In this document: positions 10,880 through 22,527 of the stretch, one piece after another
Position numbering within the stretch: position 1 is the first letter of the stretch
Layout: each line of letters opens with the position of its first letter
Assembly: GCA_036250195.1 (NCBI GenBank)
Contig: JAVHZZ010000004.1
Location: 317,253,706 to 317,317,705 of the forward strand
Origin: Mixophyes australis
Taxonomy: Eukaryota > Chordata > Amphibia > Anura > Limnodynastidae
Direction of reading: 5' to 3'
Length of the DNA stretch: 64,000 bases
Notes under the pieces: generated by a model
The model's input: only the letters and a program-made list of their open reading frames with translations
Told to the model about the DNA's origin: nothing
Database searches by the model: none
Position numbers and translations under genes: made by a program

Positions 10880-11645
10880 GGCACGTGGAGGTCTGAGCTG
10901 TATGGAGGGGGCGGTCTGAGTGGCATGTGGGGAAGTCTGAGGGGCATGGCATGGCCTACTTTACGTTGGACATTACCATCAATTTTACTCACTCTCCAGT
11001 AAATAACTTGATCTGCATTACAAAGTTATCTGTATGTAGTCTGCTCTTTTTATAATTATGTGTAGTTTAATAATGTATTATGGATTTCCGCTGTCTATGT
11101 ACTAAAGGACATTTAATTTATTGCGCTGCAGACCTTTTTTGGAACCTAATAAATAAAAGATAATAATAATGTGCAGGGGTCTAAACGGCATGTGGGGAGG
11201 TGTAAGTGGCATGTGGGAGGTTTCAATGGCATATGAGGGGCATGTTGGGAGGTCTAAGTGGCATATGGGGGGGTTTCAGTGGCATGTGGTGAGATCCCAA
11301 TGTGATGTAGGGAAGTCTGAGTGGCATGTGGGTCGGTCTCACTGGTATGTGGGATATCTAAATGGCATGTGGGAGGTCTGAATGGCATGTAAGAGGCATA
11401 TTGGAAGGTCTGAGTGGCATGTGGGGTGTCCCAGTGGCATATGGGGAAGTCTGAGCAGCATGTGCATGGGTCTAACTGGCATGTGGGGGTGTCTAAGTGG
11501 CATGTGGGAGGTCTGAATGACATGTGAAAGGCATGTTGGAAGGTCTGAGTGGTATGTGGGGGATAAGTGGGGGAGTACATGTGAGATCTGAGGGCATGTG
11601 GAGGCGTTTTATTGCAAGTGGGACAAGTGAGGGGCATGTGGAGCA
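10880..11645. repeat. GTGG-rich minisatellite (ggcatgtggg array)
   Basis: The words gtctgagtggcatgtgggg and variants recur dozens of times, densely from 11160 to 11645 and more loosely from 10880, with units of about 20-25 bp and longer higher-order spacing. An AT-rich piece (10960-11160) separates the two parts. The open frames on both strands (WHVGRSEWHVG and HMPFRPPTCH-type repeats) follow from the periodicity and are not genes. Confidence 0.85.
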
Positions 11646-11649
11646 TCTT

Positions 11650-12135
11650 GGAATAAGTTATGTGGGTGTACTAAGGTCAATTTGAGGCTGTTTTTTAATT
11701 ACTGAAGTTAAGCACAGTGCCTTTAATTACCAAGTGCCCATGGCCAGGCTTTATCCATGAACATTTATCTCCACCAATTGCTACAAATGTTATACCTTAT
11801 GTATCAAGATTATATTAACTTTTATTTAGGTAAGTGTATGTACAGTATGTGTATATCATGTTTATATTATTATTATCATCATTATTAATAATAGATTAAT
11901 TTATTTTTATTTTTTTTGCTATTTAAAAACAATCTTTCAGTTGCAGACTATTTAGACTCACACATACCTTTGAAATTTAAATCAAACTTATTTAAATCAA
12001 CAAAGCTGATCATTCTATTTTGGTACTTTTTAATTACACAGACGTCACTGTAACTCCCAGTGAAGACCCGCAGTTTTCAAATATTTAGCTGCCTGGCACA
12101 TTGGAGAATTTACATATAAGCTCACACTACATTGG
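11650..12135. other. AT-rich intronic DNA
   Basis: No feature beyond short AT tracts and an (ATT)-rich patch near 11865-11915. Confidence 0.45.
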
Positions 12136-12139
12136 AATC

Positions 12140-12485
12140 AGCCCTAGTGAGCCACCGTAGCCTTGTAGTTCAGTCTTGTTCCATTGAGACTGCCAAACAA
12201 AGTTCAGCTTAATAAGGCTCATCCTCTGTAAGGACAAGGACACAAAATGGAACAAATAGTAGGGTGAGAACATGGGGTAAGAACACAGCCGATTTGGTTC
12301 TTACATTTACTTGGGCCTAGTTTTACTTTTAACCATTGTCTCAGTTGGCAGAAGGGCTATAAACACTTATTTCTCTCATTTTTCATAGGTTGTCATTTTG
12401 AGCTAATGTTTACATACAGATTGCACCCAAGCTTAATTACACACTGTTTGCTGACATATTGCAACATCATTACATATTTTTATTT
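12140..12485. repeat. Diverged repeat, copy 1 (pairs with 13975-14345)
   Basis: Shares an ordered series of words with 13975-14345: gttcagctt/gcagctt, aaggacaaggacac, tggaac-aat-gtaggg, acatttgcttgg-like, aatggcaaatgggctataa-like, cagattgcac, gcttaattacacattg-like, gctgacatattg. The two copies lie in the same orientation about 1.8 kb apart. Confidence 0.7.
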
Positions 12486-12814
12486 ACGGCACATTGGCAT
12501 ATAGATTCTACATTTTGCTTTAATTGTTTATAAATGTATATTATTTATTTAAAACTGCATTTTCATCTATAATGGCACCTAGATATGAAGCGCAGATTAA
12601 TTTCCATCTATATTATTTAGGGGTACATAATTTAATTGACTTCATCTGGAGAGTAGTAAACATTCACTGAAGTATGGCCTCCTCCTTTCTAACTCGTGCC
12701 CCACCACAGTTAGATATACATGAGATCTTGTTAATAAGAAAGTAGATATGCAATATTTTAGGTTAGAAAATTATGCACCACAGGGACAAAACAATGGTGA
12801 GAAATAACAAATCT

Positions 12815-13165
12815 AACCAAATATTTGAAATTAAACATTATCCCAAGAGGTCTTAGATTAAAAAATAACCCCTCTTTGATCCCATCAAAAAAGATTTTTT
12901 GAAGAAACGGAATTCTATGCTGGTTAATTGTTACTGAAAATTTATAGAATATAATAGATGACAGAAAAGGCTCAAGGGAACAAATAAAAGATTAAAAATA
13001 AAACCAAATATTTGTAATAAAACATTTTCCCAAGAGGTCTCAGAGTAGAAAAAAAACAACACTTTTGATCCCATCAAATATATTTTTTGAGAAATGGAAC
13101 TCTGTCTTAGATAATTGTACAGAAAGTTAATAGCCCTTATAATAGACAACAGAAAAGAATTGTGG
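12815..13165. repeat. Two-copy tandem duplication, period about 190 bp, A-rich
   Basis: The order aaccaaatatttg, ccaagaggtct, tttgatcccatcaaa and ttttttgaagaaa/ttttttgagaaa occurs from about 12815 and again from about 13005, with small indels. Both copies continue to agacaacagaaaag-like ends. Confidence 0.75.
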
Positions 13166-13930
13166 GACCAAATTCAACAGAAAAAATAGATCCCAAATTT
13201 GACTCTACTAAGAGATGGAGGATTACAAGAAATTACAAAACCTCATGAATAACAAAATAGAAAAATTAGAACAAGACTCAAACCTGGAGGACCAGAAATC
13301 CGATAGAAGTTCCAGAAAACACAAAACAGAATCAAAAGATTTCAAAAATGGGTGACAAAGAACATTAAAAAAAGCACCATAAAATACCCATGAAAGATAA
13401 TCTCAAACAAAAACAAAGAATTTGTAAACCTTACAATCAGAGGAATTGCAGCTACTCTCCTAAAACCAATGCAAATATACAACTCACAATGAGGTAATCA
13501 TTCAAAAAAAGGCGAGTAAAGTATAGGGAAACAATAGGAACAAATTTCAAAACCTCTGATGACAAATTTAAGCATTAGGAAAACAGAGAAAAATGTAAAA
13601 ATGAACACCTAAAAAAAGCTGTCTTGCTACCTGAATATTATAGACCACAAAACACAAAGACAGAAAAATCAAAAAGGATAAATCAAGGAACTAGGATAGG
13701 ACGGAGAAAAAAAGCCAGCACAAATATAAATAAAAATCAAGCTATATTTAATTTCAGTAACACCAGATGAAGAAATGAGCACTTAAAATGAAATTCTTAC
13801 CACATTCAACCCTAAGTAAATACGACACCTACATAGAGCTGCACAAATTTAAAAAAAAATATTTTTAAATAAATACTTCTTAAAGCATCACATTATTGAA
13901 AATTTCCAAAACACTCCAAGTTACTTTACT
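13166..13930. other. A-rich block, possible decayed retroelement
   Basis: Strongly A-rich on the plus strand, with frequent aaaaca and aaatc words and no T-runs of equal size. The bias suggests a decayed LINE-type coding strand, but translations give only short Lys/Asn-rich pieces with stops and no recognisable domain. The identity is unknown. Confidence 0.4.
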
Positions 13931-13974
13931 CATATTAATTTAAAATTGCAAATCCACTTCTATCCAAGTTTTGA

Positions 13975-14345
13975 AAACTGTAGTCACTGTAGCCGTGTGG
14001 TTCAGCTGCGTTCCACTGTGATTTGTACACGAAGTGCAGCTTAATAAACAAGGAAGAACGGTACCTGGCTTCATTAATTATCCTCTGCAAAGACAAGGAC
14101 ACCAAGTGGAACGAATGGTAGGGAAAGAACATAGGGTACGAACAAAGACTGTTACATACTGTTCCTACATTTGCTTGGACCTACTTGTCTTTTTATCCAT
14201 TGCCTCAAATGGCAAATGGGCTATAACCAATGATTTTTCTCTGTTCTCACATGCTGCCAATTTGACCTAATGATTACTTACAGATTGCACACTAGCTTAA
14301 TTACACATTGTATGCTGACATATTGAAGCCTGATTACATATTTTC
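13975..14345. repeat. Diverged repeat, copy 2 (pairs with 12140-12485)
   Basis: Same word order as copy 1, with an extra short segment after gcagcttaataaa. Either two insertions of one family or an old local duplication surrounding the A-rich block. Confidence 0.7.
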
Positions 14346-15990
14346 ATTGATTTCAATGAAAATCACCTGACCTGAAATCACGGCTCTTGGGGTAAACCTA
14401 AAACTTAGTTGACGACTGAGAAACAAGAATATATTATGTGTGCTACTATAGCATGTCTATATTGATCTAAATACCAAGTGTAAGTAATGAATTGGTATTT
14501 ACCATTGTTCTTGGTTTCTTCGGGTTGCTTTTATTGATTTATCATTCTGCAGGGATTGCCCAGTGTCATGTGACTACCACGGAAACCAGTCGCATGACAC
14601 ATGATGTAGTGAGCAGAGAGGCTTTGAAACACCTCTCTGAGCTCTGACTGCTCTGCTCAATCTCCCCCTCTTTCTCCCACCTCTCTGCATTCACAAGGCA
14701 TGCTAAGAGCTGTGAGCCTGTGTGTGACTGGCAGCCATACTTTGGTCCCTTCAGAGAGATTTTGGAAAGAAGATAATGGACAGCTAAGAGAAATCACATG
14801 CACGCTTAAAAGGTACTTACTTTTCCCATTTAAAGAGTGGCTCAGTGATTAAGAGCATCATAACAGATGCCCTTGAACAAGTCACTGTAAGTGTCCTCCT
14901 ACACTCCAGGCACACACTGAAATCACTTGAACGGGTAGAATGTGCTAAGAAGGTTCTGTGCACGTTACATGAGTACAGCTGCAAAAACAAAATGATAGCT
15001 ATTCCATCAACTAAACAGAAATAAATATTCTCATGTAGAGCAATTGTGGAAGTGTGGAAAGTAATAGGCTTTAGCAGCAAAATAAAAGGCATCATTGTTT
15101 CTCAGGGGTAAAACAATAAGAAATTATAGTGTAATTTAATTATCATGACCCACAAACGGAATAAATGACTCAAGTATACCATCAAAAAAAACCTTAGCAT
15201 CCAGTCTCAGTCTGAGACATTCAATGAGAGTATGTCTTAATCCCGTCATTCTGCAGACATGAAGCGCTGTAATTCTTCCCTGATGCTTACATGTAATATA
15301 TAATGAGTCATTATCCATAGGCCTCCATTAAACCTATTGGCTGCCAGCTCCTGAGTTAATGCTTCATATTCCGGATCACTTTCTACATTGTGCTTAATCA
15401 CGTTAACAAGGAAATTGCTGGATATTCCGTTGTAGGTAATGTTAATATTTATCTGTGTGTTAGAGATGATTACATGTAACAGAGGTTGAATGGGAATGGA
15501 CCAATTACTCCCAAATAGAGTCTAGTTACCATTTTACATTCACACTATTGATCACATGAATAAATTGATGGCTGAGTAGACATACAATTTGTGTAAGAAG
15601 CCAAAATCTTTTGAATAACTATAAAATGTCACTTGCTACGTCTCTAACAGTTATTTAAATCCAGTTTGTTTTGGTGACACGTCTCTGGTGGTTAGATGAT
15701 TTCCCTTGTCTTTAATATGTCCCTGGCACTCATATTTTTGGCAAAGATTTTATTATGTATTCAACAGCTACATTTTTTGCTCAAGTGCTTTCATTCCACG
15801 TTTAACGTACAGCATCTAATTGTTCCGAATGAAAATCATTAATTTCTATCAACAGAACAAAGAGGTTTTTAAAAAGCTAACATCAGCATTTTGGACAAGT
15901 GTCCAAAAGGATTAAAAAAAATGCTCTACAGTTGAAATTCTCTATATTGGAACCTGTAACATGGAGAGTTTTAAGTGCTTATTTTAAACT
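14346..15990. other. Intronic DNA, nothing recognised
   Basis: AT-rich apart from a mixed-composition patch at 14550-14720 that contains a weak inverted repeat (gtcatgtgac/gtcgcatgac). No protein motif seen. Confidence 0.45.
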
Positions 15991-15994
15991 GTAA

Positions 15995-16314
15995 GGGCCT
16001 GAGTCCTTAAGGAGAGCATAGAAAAAAACAGGAGTAAATTTGATCCTAGACAAACCATGTTACAATGCAAGGGGTGCAAATGACTTTACTGTTTTTCAAG
16101 TAAGAAAAATAGTAACTGCTTTTTCATATAGCACACAAATACAAGATAACTTTATTTTTACACTGACATTTCAACTTGATTTAGGACATGCCCTACCCCA
16201 ACTATAAATCTGTCCCCATAATTTAAATTTATCTCCCCATCCAATGCAACATGGTTTTGCGAGGATGCAAAGTTACTTCTTTTTATGTTTTGCAGTCGTT
16301 AATGACTCAGGCCC
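15995..16314. mobile_element. MITE with GGGCCTGAnTC termini and TAA TSD (copy 2)
   Basis: Begins gggcctgagtccttaagga and ends cgttaatgactcaggccc. It is flanked by taa on both sides (15992-15994, 16315-16317), as expected for PIF/Harbinger-type insertion. The interior shares aaaccatgttacaatgcaa-like and catgccctaccccaact-like words, in opposite order or strand, with the copy at 39856. No protein is encoded. Confidence 0.75.
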
Positions 16315-16317
16315 TAA

Positions 16318-17840
16318 GATTTAAAAGTGCTGCACTTTTCTAACTGCAATAAAACACCATACAGTGTGGAATGATTGAGAATCCATTTTTTTCTGCTTAT
16401 TAAATCCAGATGACTTTATTTTTACAGACCCCTAGATACAATTTCACAATTATATTCTGTAAGCATAAGCAATAAAGCATAATTAGTATTCTCAGAATGA
16501 GATTGTAGTGCCTGCTAGAAGCAGCTTTAGACCTCATAGCCGCTAGTGCCCATTTTTTGCATTTTTAATGGTAGTAAAATGCATGTAATCTAATGTTACT
16601 TGTGTTTGGGAGCATCGCAGCAGTGTTGCGTTTTTTCTAATGCTGACTGCTCCATTTACTTGTGTTTACTGCAAGTGAACTCACTGGGGAAGACATTAAA
16701 GGGCTCATATAGAAGTGGACACATTTGCAAATAGACGGAAGTAAAACAAGTGTACTTACATGCACATGTTGAGTCTCAAGATCCTTCTAGCTCAAAAACA
16801 GCAGCATATCCACCAGTAACACATCAAGGATAACAAGTGCGTAAACTTATGCCACATGATAGCATGGTATAGATGTGGCGTGATGGTGTAAGTAGTAAAT
16901 GATAAAGTCGCACTATATTATGCGCAATATAATGATGCACAGAAGAGAGAATATTGTCTTGCTAAAATTACATTTTAAATATAAAATGTTATTAAACACA
17001 AATGTAAACTAAATGAAATTAAATACATTTTTTTTTTTCATTTAAGATTCAAATGGCAATCTTATTCTCTTCAGTAGTCCTAATGGAAATATTAATTAAG
17101 TAATGTGAATATCTGATGCAACATGGTATAGCCACAATGCTAATGATTTAAGTACTATCAACTGGAGGGGTCAATGTACATTCACCCAATCAGAAGTGAA
17201 TACATAGTGCCGCAGACAGCCATCATCTTTGTGTATCATTGTGCCAGCCCTCTAGCACCCGCGTGAGAGCTACGCCTCCTAAAAGGCGTATCTGGTGCAT
17301 CCACGTGAGCATGCCCTGACTATATTCAACCTACGCTTGCCCGCCTCTGCCCGCCCCATTCCACTTTTCCAGGCATATGGAGATGCCAGCCAAAGGTACA
17401 CAAAAAATAAAATATAAGGATTAATGGACATGTATCTTAGGTGTGCGTGTGCAGTATGGAAATGGGTATCTTACCCAATTCTAAATGTGCCCTTAAGTAT
17501 ATAAGTTTAGACCATAATGCACCACTGATATACAATGTACTTTCCCATAGTAAGTATAATTCCTACCTGTTTGGAGGTAGGAACATGTTTAGGCCTTATA
17601 CCCACTGGTACCTGTTTTGCAATAAAAGTTCAAATGCCAATGAAACACATGTCAAATGTAAATGCCCAATATGCAGCTGTTTATTTGCTACTTTACTTGT
17701 GTTCGGGAGGACACTGGAAGTCGCCTAGGCTTCCCCAATGTGTTCATTTACAGTAAAATGCAAGTGAATGGAGCAGCACTCCAGAAATTTAGGTGAAGCA
17801 GTCACGGTTCTAGGGAACTGTCCTGACGTCCCTACGGTCA
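16318..17840. other. Intronic DNA with weak repeat signals
   Basis: A GC-richer patch lies at 17215-17400. The words acttgtgttygggag and taaaatgcaagtgaa occur near both 16560-16680 and 17690-17775, suggesting two fragments of one unnamed repeat. The frame at 17441-17728 shows no recognisable domain. Confidence 0.4.
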
Positions 17841-17849
17841 GGAATTTTG

Positions 17850-17899
17850 TGCTGCTCTACTGACCGAACATGTTGGTATGTCTGGTCAGTAGAGCAGCA
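17850..17899. other. Perfect hairpin, 16-bp stem, 18-nt loop
   Basis: tgctgctctactgacc (17850-17865) pairs exactly with 17884-17899. A second weaker stem (tcctgac/ggtcagga) lies just upstream at 17820-17842. Probably the centre of a foldback element; a precursor-RNA hairpin is possible but unsupported. Confidence 0.75.
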
Positions 17900-18133
17900 G
17901 TGAATGGGTGCCGAGCGCACATGACACATGTACTTGCTGCAATGCAGAGGTGTTTCAGGAGAGGGGTGTTGGAGGTGGCCTAGTGGTTCAGATACGTTAT
18001 ACATGACTCAGAGGTCAAAATTACACTTAGAACCTAATGTGACCACACCCATGATTCGCAAAGGGGAAATGTTGCGAGTATGGTATGGGGTCATTGTAAA
18101 AAAAGCTTCCATTTTTAAACCATGTTACATGTG

Positions 18134-18162
18134 TTGTACTAGCGTTAAAAATGCTAGTACAA
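18134..18162. other. Short perfect hairpin
   Basis: ttgtactagc at 18134-18143 and its complement at 18153-18162, separated by 9 bases. Confidence 0.65.
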
Positions 18163-18219
18163 TGCACAAAACTAAAGCCGATGAGCATGAGGCTTTAGAA
18201 AACAATTCCGCTGTATAAA

Positions 18220-20870
18220 AAGTCCATATCCTGTAACTAAATTGTGGGTTCCCTCCCTAGATGAAATCAGATCCTCCTCAAAGTAAAACCTGTTGTTCAG
18301 AACTTTTTTCACCTAATTATATATTAGTTCAATAAGGGTCAAATAGTGTTCATTGGGAGAAAACAAGAAAAATAAGATATTTGGATTTGTTTGGAGACAG
18401 CTATGTGTAGTTGAATTGAGAAATACATTACTAATGCCCTACCCATAATCTACTGTGACTGGATTACAGGGGAGTACCAGACGTTCACAGCGATGGTGGA
18501 GGGATCAGTTTTCCCTGCTGTATAAGATTGTATAAGACCATGTAAACAGGCATTGAGCAGTAAACAAGACAGGTAATGCTACGTTCCAACAATCATTTTA
18601 ACACAATTGAGTGAGACCTTTGCTCAGCTTGCATTACACCTTTTAGAAGTGCAGACTGCATTATTTGCTTCTTTCACTATTCACCTGATATCTTGGGATT
18701 GGTATTTTTTTGTACCTTGAATTGTGAATTAAATGTTAATTAATGTATCAGGCAGTTGTGCACATTATATTATATCAGTGATCAGTGCCGGTGTCTTGGG
18801 TAAGCCTGCTTGATTTATAACTTTACGCTCATGTTGTTAGTTATGTTTTACAGATTTTTAAAGCATAAAGGAAACTCGGATTGGTAATATTGGTATGGTA
18901 ATGATGCTGGGGTTGGATATGTTGTGTGCCTATTTTAAATGGTTTTAAATAAAATGTATCCAACATATCCATATAAGACTTCATCTGTAAAAAGATTTCC
19001 TCATAGTTGCTTTTGACTTTGTGCCCTGACATCTGGAACAAGTTTAATAGCCTTTGTATGGTATATTATGTGGGTAAGAACAAATTAAATAGCAGAACTA
19101 CTGCATGCTTCTAGATTAGTGTTCAAACCACCCCAATCAACTGAATGAGTCATTTCATACAAATTAAACACACAAACCATTCATGACAGTTTGGTGTAAA
19201 TTGAAATTCACGCTTTGGCTTCCCCTTTTAAATGCATTTAATAGCTACTGTACTTGAACACAATTCAGAAGTTCTGTGTTTAATCAGCACAGCCTTACAA
19301 ATTGTCTTTGGAATACAAACAGGCTAGGTTTTATGTGCATTATCAAGGTAGACTTACTTACCTACTGCTCATATCTCCCTTCCGGAAAGAGTTATAAAAA
19401 GAAAACGTGAGTGTGTTCGATGACACGATTTTTGCGTTATCAAGTGTCAGGAAAAGAAATATGATGCTGTAAATCATGTCATCACACCCCTGCTAGCTTG
19501 TTCACTGAGGTGGGTGGGGCTTAATGACTCATTTTGCATCATTTACCTGTTCGACGCTGGCAAAGGAGTGGTAAAAGGGTTCCGATAGCGACTGAGAGGG
19601 GACAGATGTTGTGTGTACACAGAAGGCCACACTCACAGACAAGCACTTAACCTGACTTGGCCATGCCCCCTTTCATCGGAGGCATAAGGATAAGGGAGCT
19701 TGACCAAGCTGCTTCGGAGGGTGTTGCCATGCCTCCTTGCTCCAATTTTCAGGAGGCCAGTTTTGGGAGGGATATGCTTTTGTCCAGGTGAAATATTTGC
19801 ACCTTTTAGCTGGATTTGCTCTTAACAGTAGAGTAGGCTCGAAGTCTACAAAACACAATGTAGATATATTAACACTATAACACATATGGCATGCTACATA
19901 AGTCTTGTCCTGTTGCAGCCATAATTTTAAGATTGACTTTATAGGTAAGTACATATTAATAGGAACTTCATCTAACACATCTGAAGTTCAAAGAAACTTT
20001 TACAGAGACGCACCTTTGTATATTAGCCTATAATTTTCATGACTTGTCAACATAAGTGGTTTCCTGGCTGCCCTTTACACTAATACATTTAAATCTGAGC
20101 AAAGTGGATGTCGTATTATTCCATCCAGAATCTCAATGTTTCCTGGGAACATTACAGAAGCTAATGTATAAAAAACATAAGCTACAAATATATTCATATT
20201 CATAAGTTTGGTATATTGGCAAAGATTACCGCAATGCTGTTATAAGTGAGAAGGACTCTGTTCTGGAACTAGATAAAGAAGATTTTGTAAAAACCTCACT
20301 GTATCTGCTTTTTTAATGGGATTCCGAATTTTAAAGAGTGAAAATAACTCACATATTTCAACAGGAATTTAAAAGATCAAAGATAGAAACAGATTCCAAA
20401 AAATAACATTGTATTTGAGCAGGAACTAGAGATACATATGTTACTTGTAAAAAAAAATATTTCTGTTCCTAAGCTAATACATGCAGACGAGCAGTGTTTT
20501 TACAGCATATTTGGAGCATTTTGTTGTTCCAAGGTACTCATATAATGCTTCAGTTCACTTAACCTTTTACAAGGTAAAATGAATGTATGGAGCTACATTA
20601 CTTTTTCTGTCTATTTAAAAATACCACGTTTTTCTTCCTACAACCACAAGTTGGGGTAGTTTAGCCCCTGTCATGTAAACTGGCTAGACATGTCATGCAT
20701 GTGCATATCTCCTGAGACTGCTCCAGAGAAATGGTAAGTTAACGCTTTCCGCTCTGTTCCAATATCGCTGAGCTAGCTGATTAAATTTTATTGATAGATT
20801 GTGGCAGGTGATTTTCTATTGCCGGAAATCAGCCATATCTCCGTACAAGGATAAATAGGTCCCTATATGC
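18220..20870. other. AT-rich intronic DNA, mostly unique-looking
   Basis: A GC-richer patch at 19490-19780 (gtcatcacacccctgct, ggtgggtggggcttaatgac) resembles interior words of the CATACTTGCCAAC hAT-like family and may be a fragment. Otherwise nothing is recognised. Confidence 0.4.
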
Positions 20871-20878
20871 ACTTGTAA

Positions 20879-21298
20879 AGCTAGGTACACACTACAGAAA
20901 TTTCCACCAACTTTTTATGCCGAGCGATTTTACATGCTATCGATGGTCCGATCGCTCGGTCCATGGACTGCATACACACTAGCCTTGTTTAGACGATAAA
21001 GAGAAGAGCGTACATCCCTTTAGTGACTTTTTACAGCCATGTTGTCGTGAGCAATGACTCTAATTTCATACTCACTGTTGTGGATCGGTCGGAAACTTAT
21101 ACACACTACACAATGGAAACGAGTTTGGAACGAAAATATTAAACTGTACAACCAACCAAATGAGGTGACAATCGTCCATTTGGGCAGACTTTTGACCATC
21201 GTGTCATTGCACACACTGACCCGACTTTTGAACGAGCGGTCCTATGTCGGCTGATTGAGCCGATTATTGGACGAAAACCGTGTAGTGTGTACCTAGCT
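20879..21298. mobile_element. PIF/Harbinger-like non-autonomous element with TAA TSD
   Basis: Begins agctaggtacacactaca and ends tgtagtgtgtacctagct: an 18-bp perfect terminal inverted repeat. It is flanked by taa at 20876-20878 and 21299-21301. The 3-bp TWA-type duplication is the family signature. The interior has many gatcg and ggtc words and no transposase frame. Confidence 0.9.
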
Positions 21299-21301
21299 TA
21301 A

Positions 21302-22525
21302 CTATTACTGACTAAACAAGGATCATTTTAGCAGGAAATCAGAGGCTAAGGACTGATATCTGCTTTATTTGTGTGCTTTGGTGGGGACTGAGTGTTCTTG
21401 GACAAATAGGCTCACAATAGGTAGTGCTTAGTGTGATAGCTGCACTGCAGAATGTGCACTAGAGTTGGATCCATCAGCTGTTGTACAGAAGAATCCTAAT
21501 TTTCAAGCTTAAACATTACATATTTCACTGTTCATTTATGGTTCTTTTAAGAGCAAATTACAGGACATTTCTATCAAGTTTTCAAAACATTTTACACATA
21601 CACTGTATACTTATTTCAGCATATAATGCTTTATTTCCTATAACTTTGCCCTATTACTTCATGGGTTAACATAGTATGGCATTTTAATTTAATTGCATGT
21701 TCTCTGTACAGAAAATAGAGCAGCTCTAATGCCAAGAAGTTCTTAGCTAAAACCAACTTATCTATATTAAAAAGAAACTCAAGTTTCTGCATCCGGATGT
21801 AATTAAGTTATATGAAAAGTCTCCAGTGATAACATATTTTAATAATTTCTTATTTCATACAGCGGTTTTATTATATAGTTTTTTCTTTTGAGAGCTCAAT
21901 CCCATTAGTTAATTAACTTTTATCTGTTTAGTGCCTTAGGTCCCTAAATTATAAATGAAATGGAGAAAAAATCACGACAATGATTGCCTGGAAAGAGATG
22001 ATTTAAAAAATAACTAAAAAAAAATTAATTTGGAAAGCAGTTGGGAAATTCACATTTTTATTTTTGCTTTGATATATTCACTTGTTACATTGTTACTTCA
22101 AGAACTCATACTTTGGAACTATGAAGTATATTTAATAACATGATGGAATGTACAAAAATGTGCTATAACCCACAGCGACCAATAAGATCAGGCCATTGGA
22201 ATGTTCGCAGCAGCAGGGAGAATTTCAGAGATGAAAGTGCTGATCTTGTGGGACACAGTGACCCGCCCACTCATGTAATTGTGTAAGTGAGGGCAGGGCT
22301 GCATGTGACGGATAGTGTCATGATGTATGAATATAAATGGAGGCATGTAGGAAACCAGAAACCAAAGAAATTTATTAGGCGCTAAATTACATAAATCTAT
22401 ATCCCTAAATAATTGAAAAACATTTATATAAAAATATATAAATTAAAAAAGTCAGCTCTCTCTAAAAGGGGGGGGGGGGGGTGCCACCTCACTCAAAACA
22501 ATATCACACAAAATCAAATAGTAGG
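21302..22525. other. AT-rich intronic DNA
   Basis: No gene recognised. It holds a mixed-composition patch at 22160-22330 and a G homopolymer of 14 near 22468. Confidence 0.45.
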
Positions 22526-22527
22526 TA

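Noticed and set aside
11169..11646. Repetitive reading frames on both strands (WHVGRS- and HMPFRPPTCH-type)
   Set aside because: Direct translation of a minisatellite; both strands stay open because of the periodicity.
14550..14720. Mixed-composition patch with a weak inverted repeat as a promoter or CpG island
   Set aside because: Few CpGs and no core-promoter motifs; the inverted repeat is short and imperfect.
17441..18218. Two frames of about 95 codons as candidate exons
   Set aside because: No family resemblance, and the region shows hairpins and repeat words; more likely a decayed repeat.
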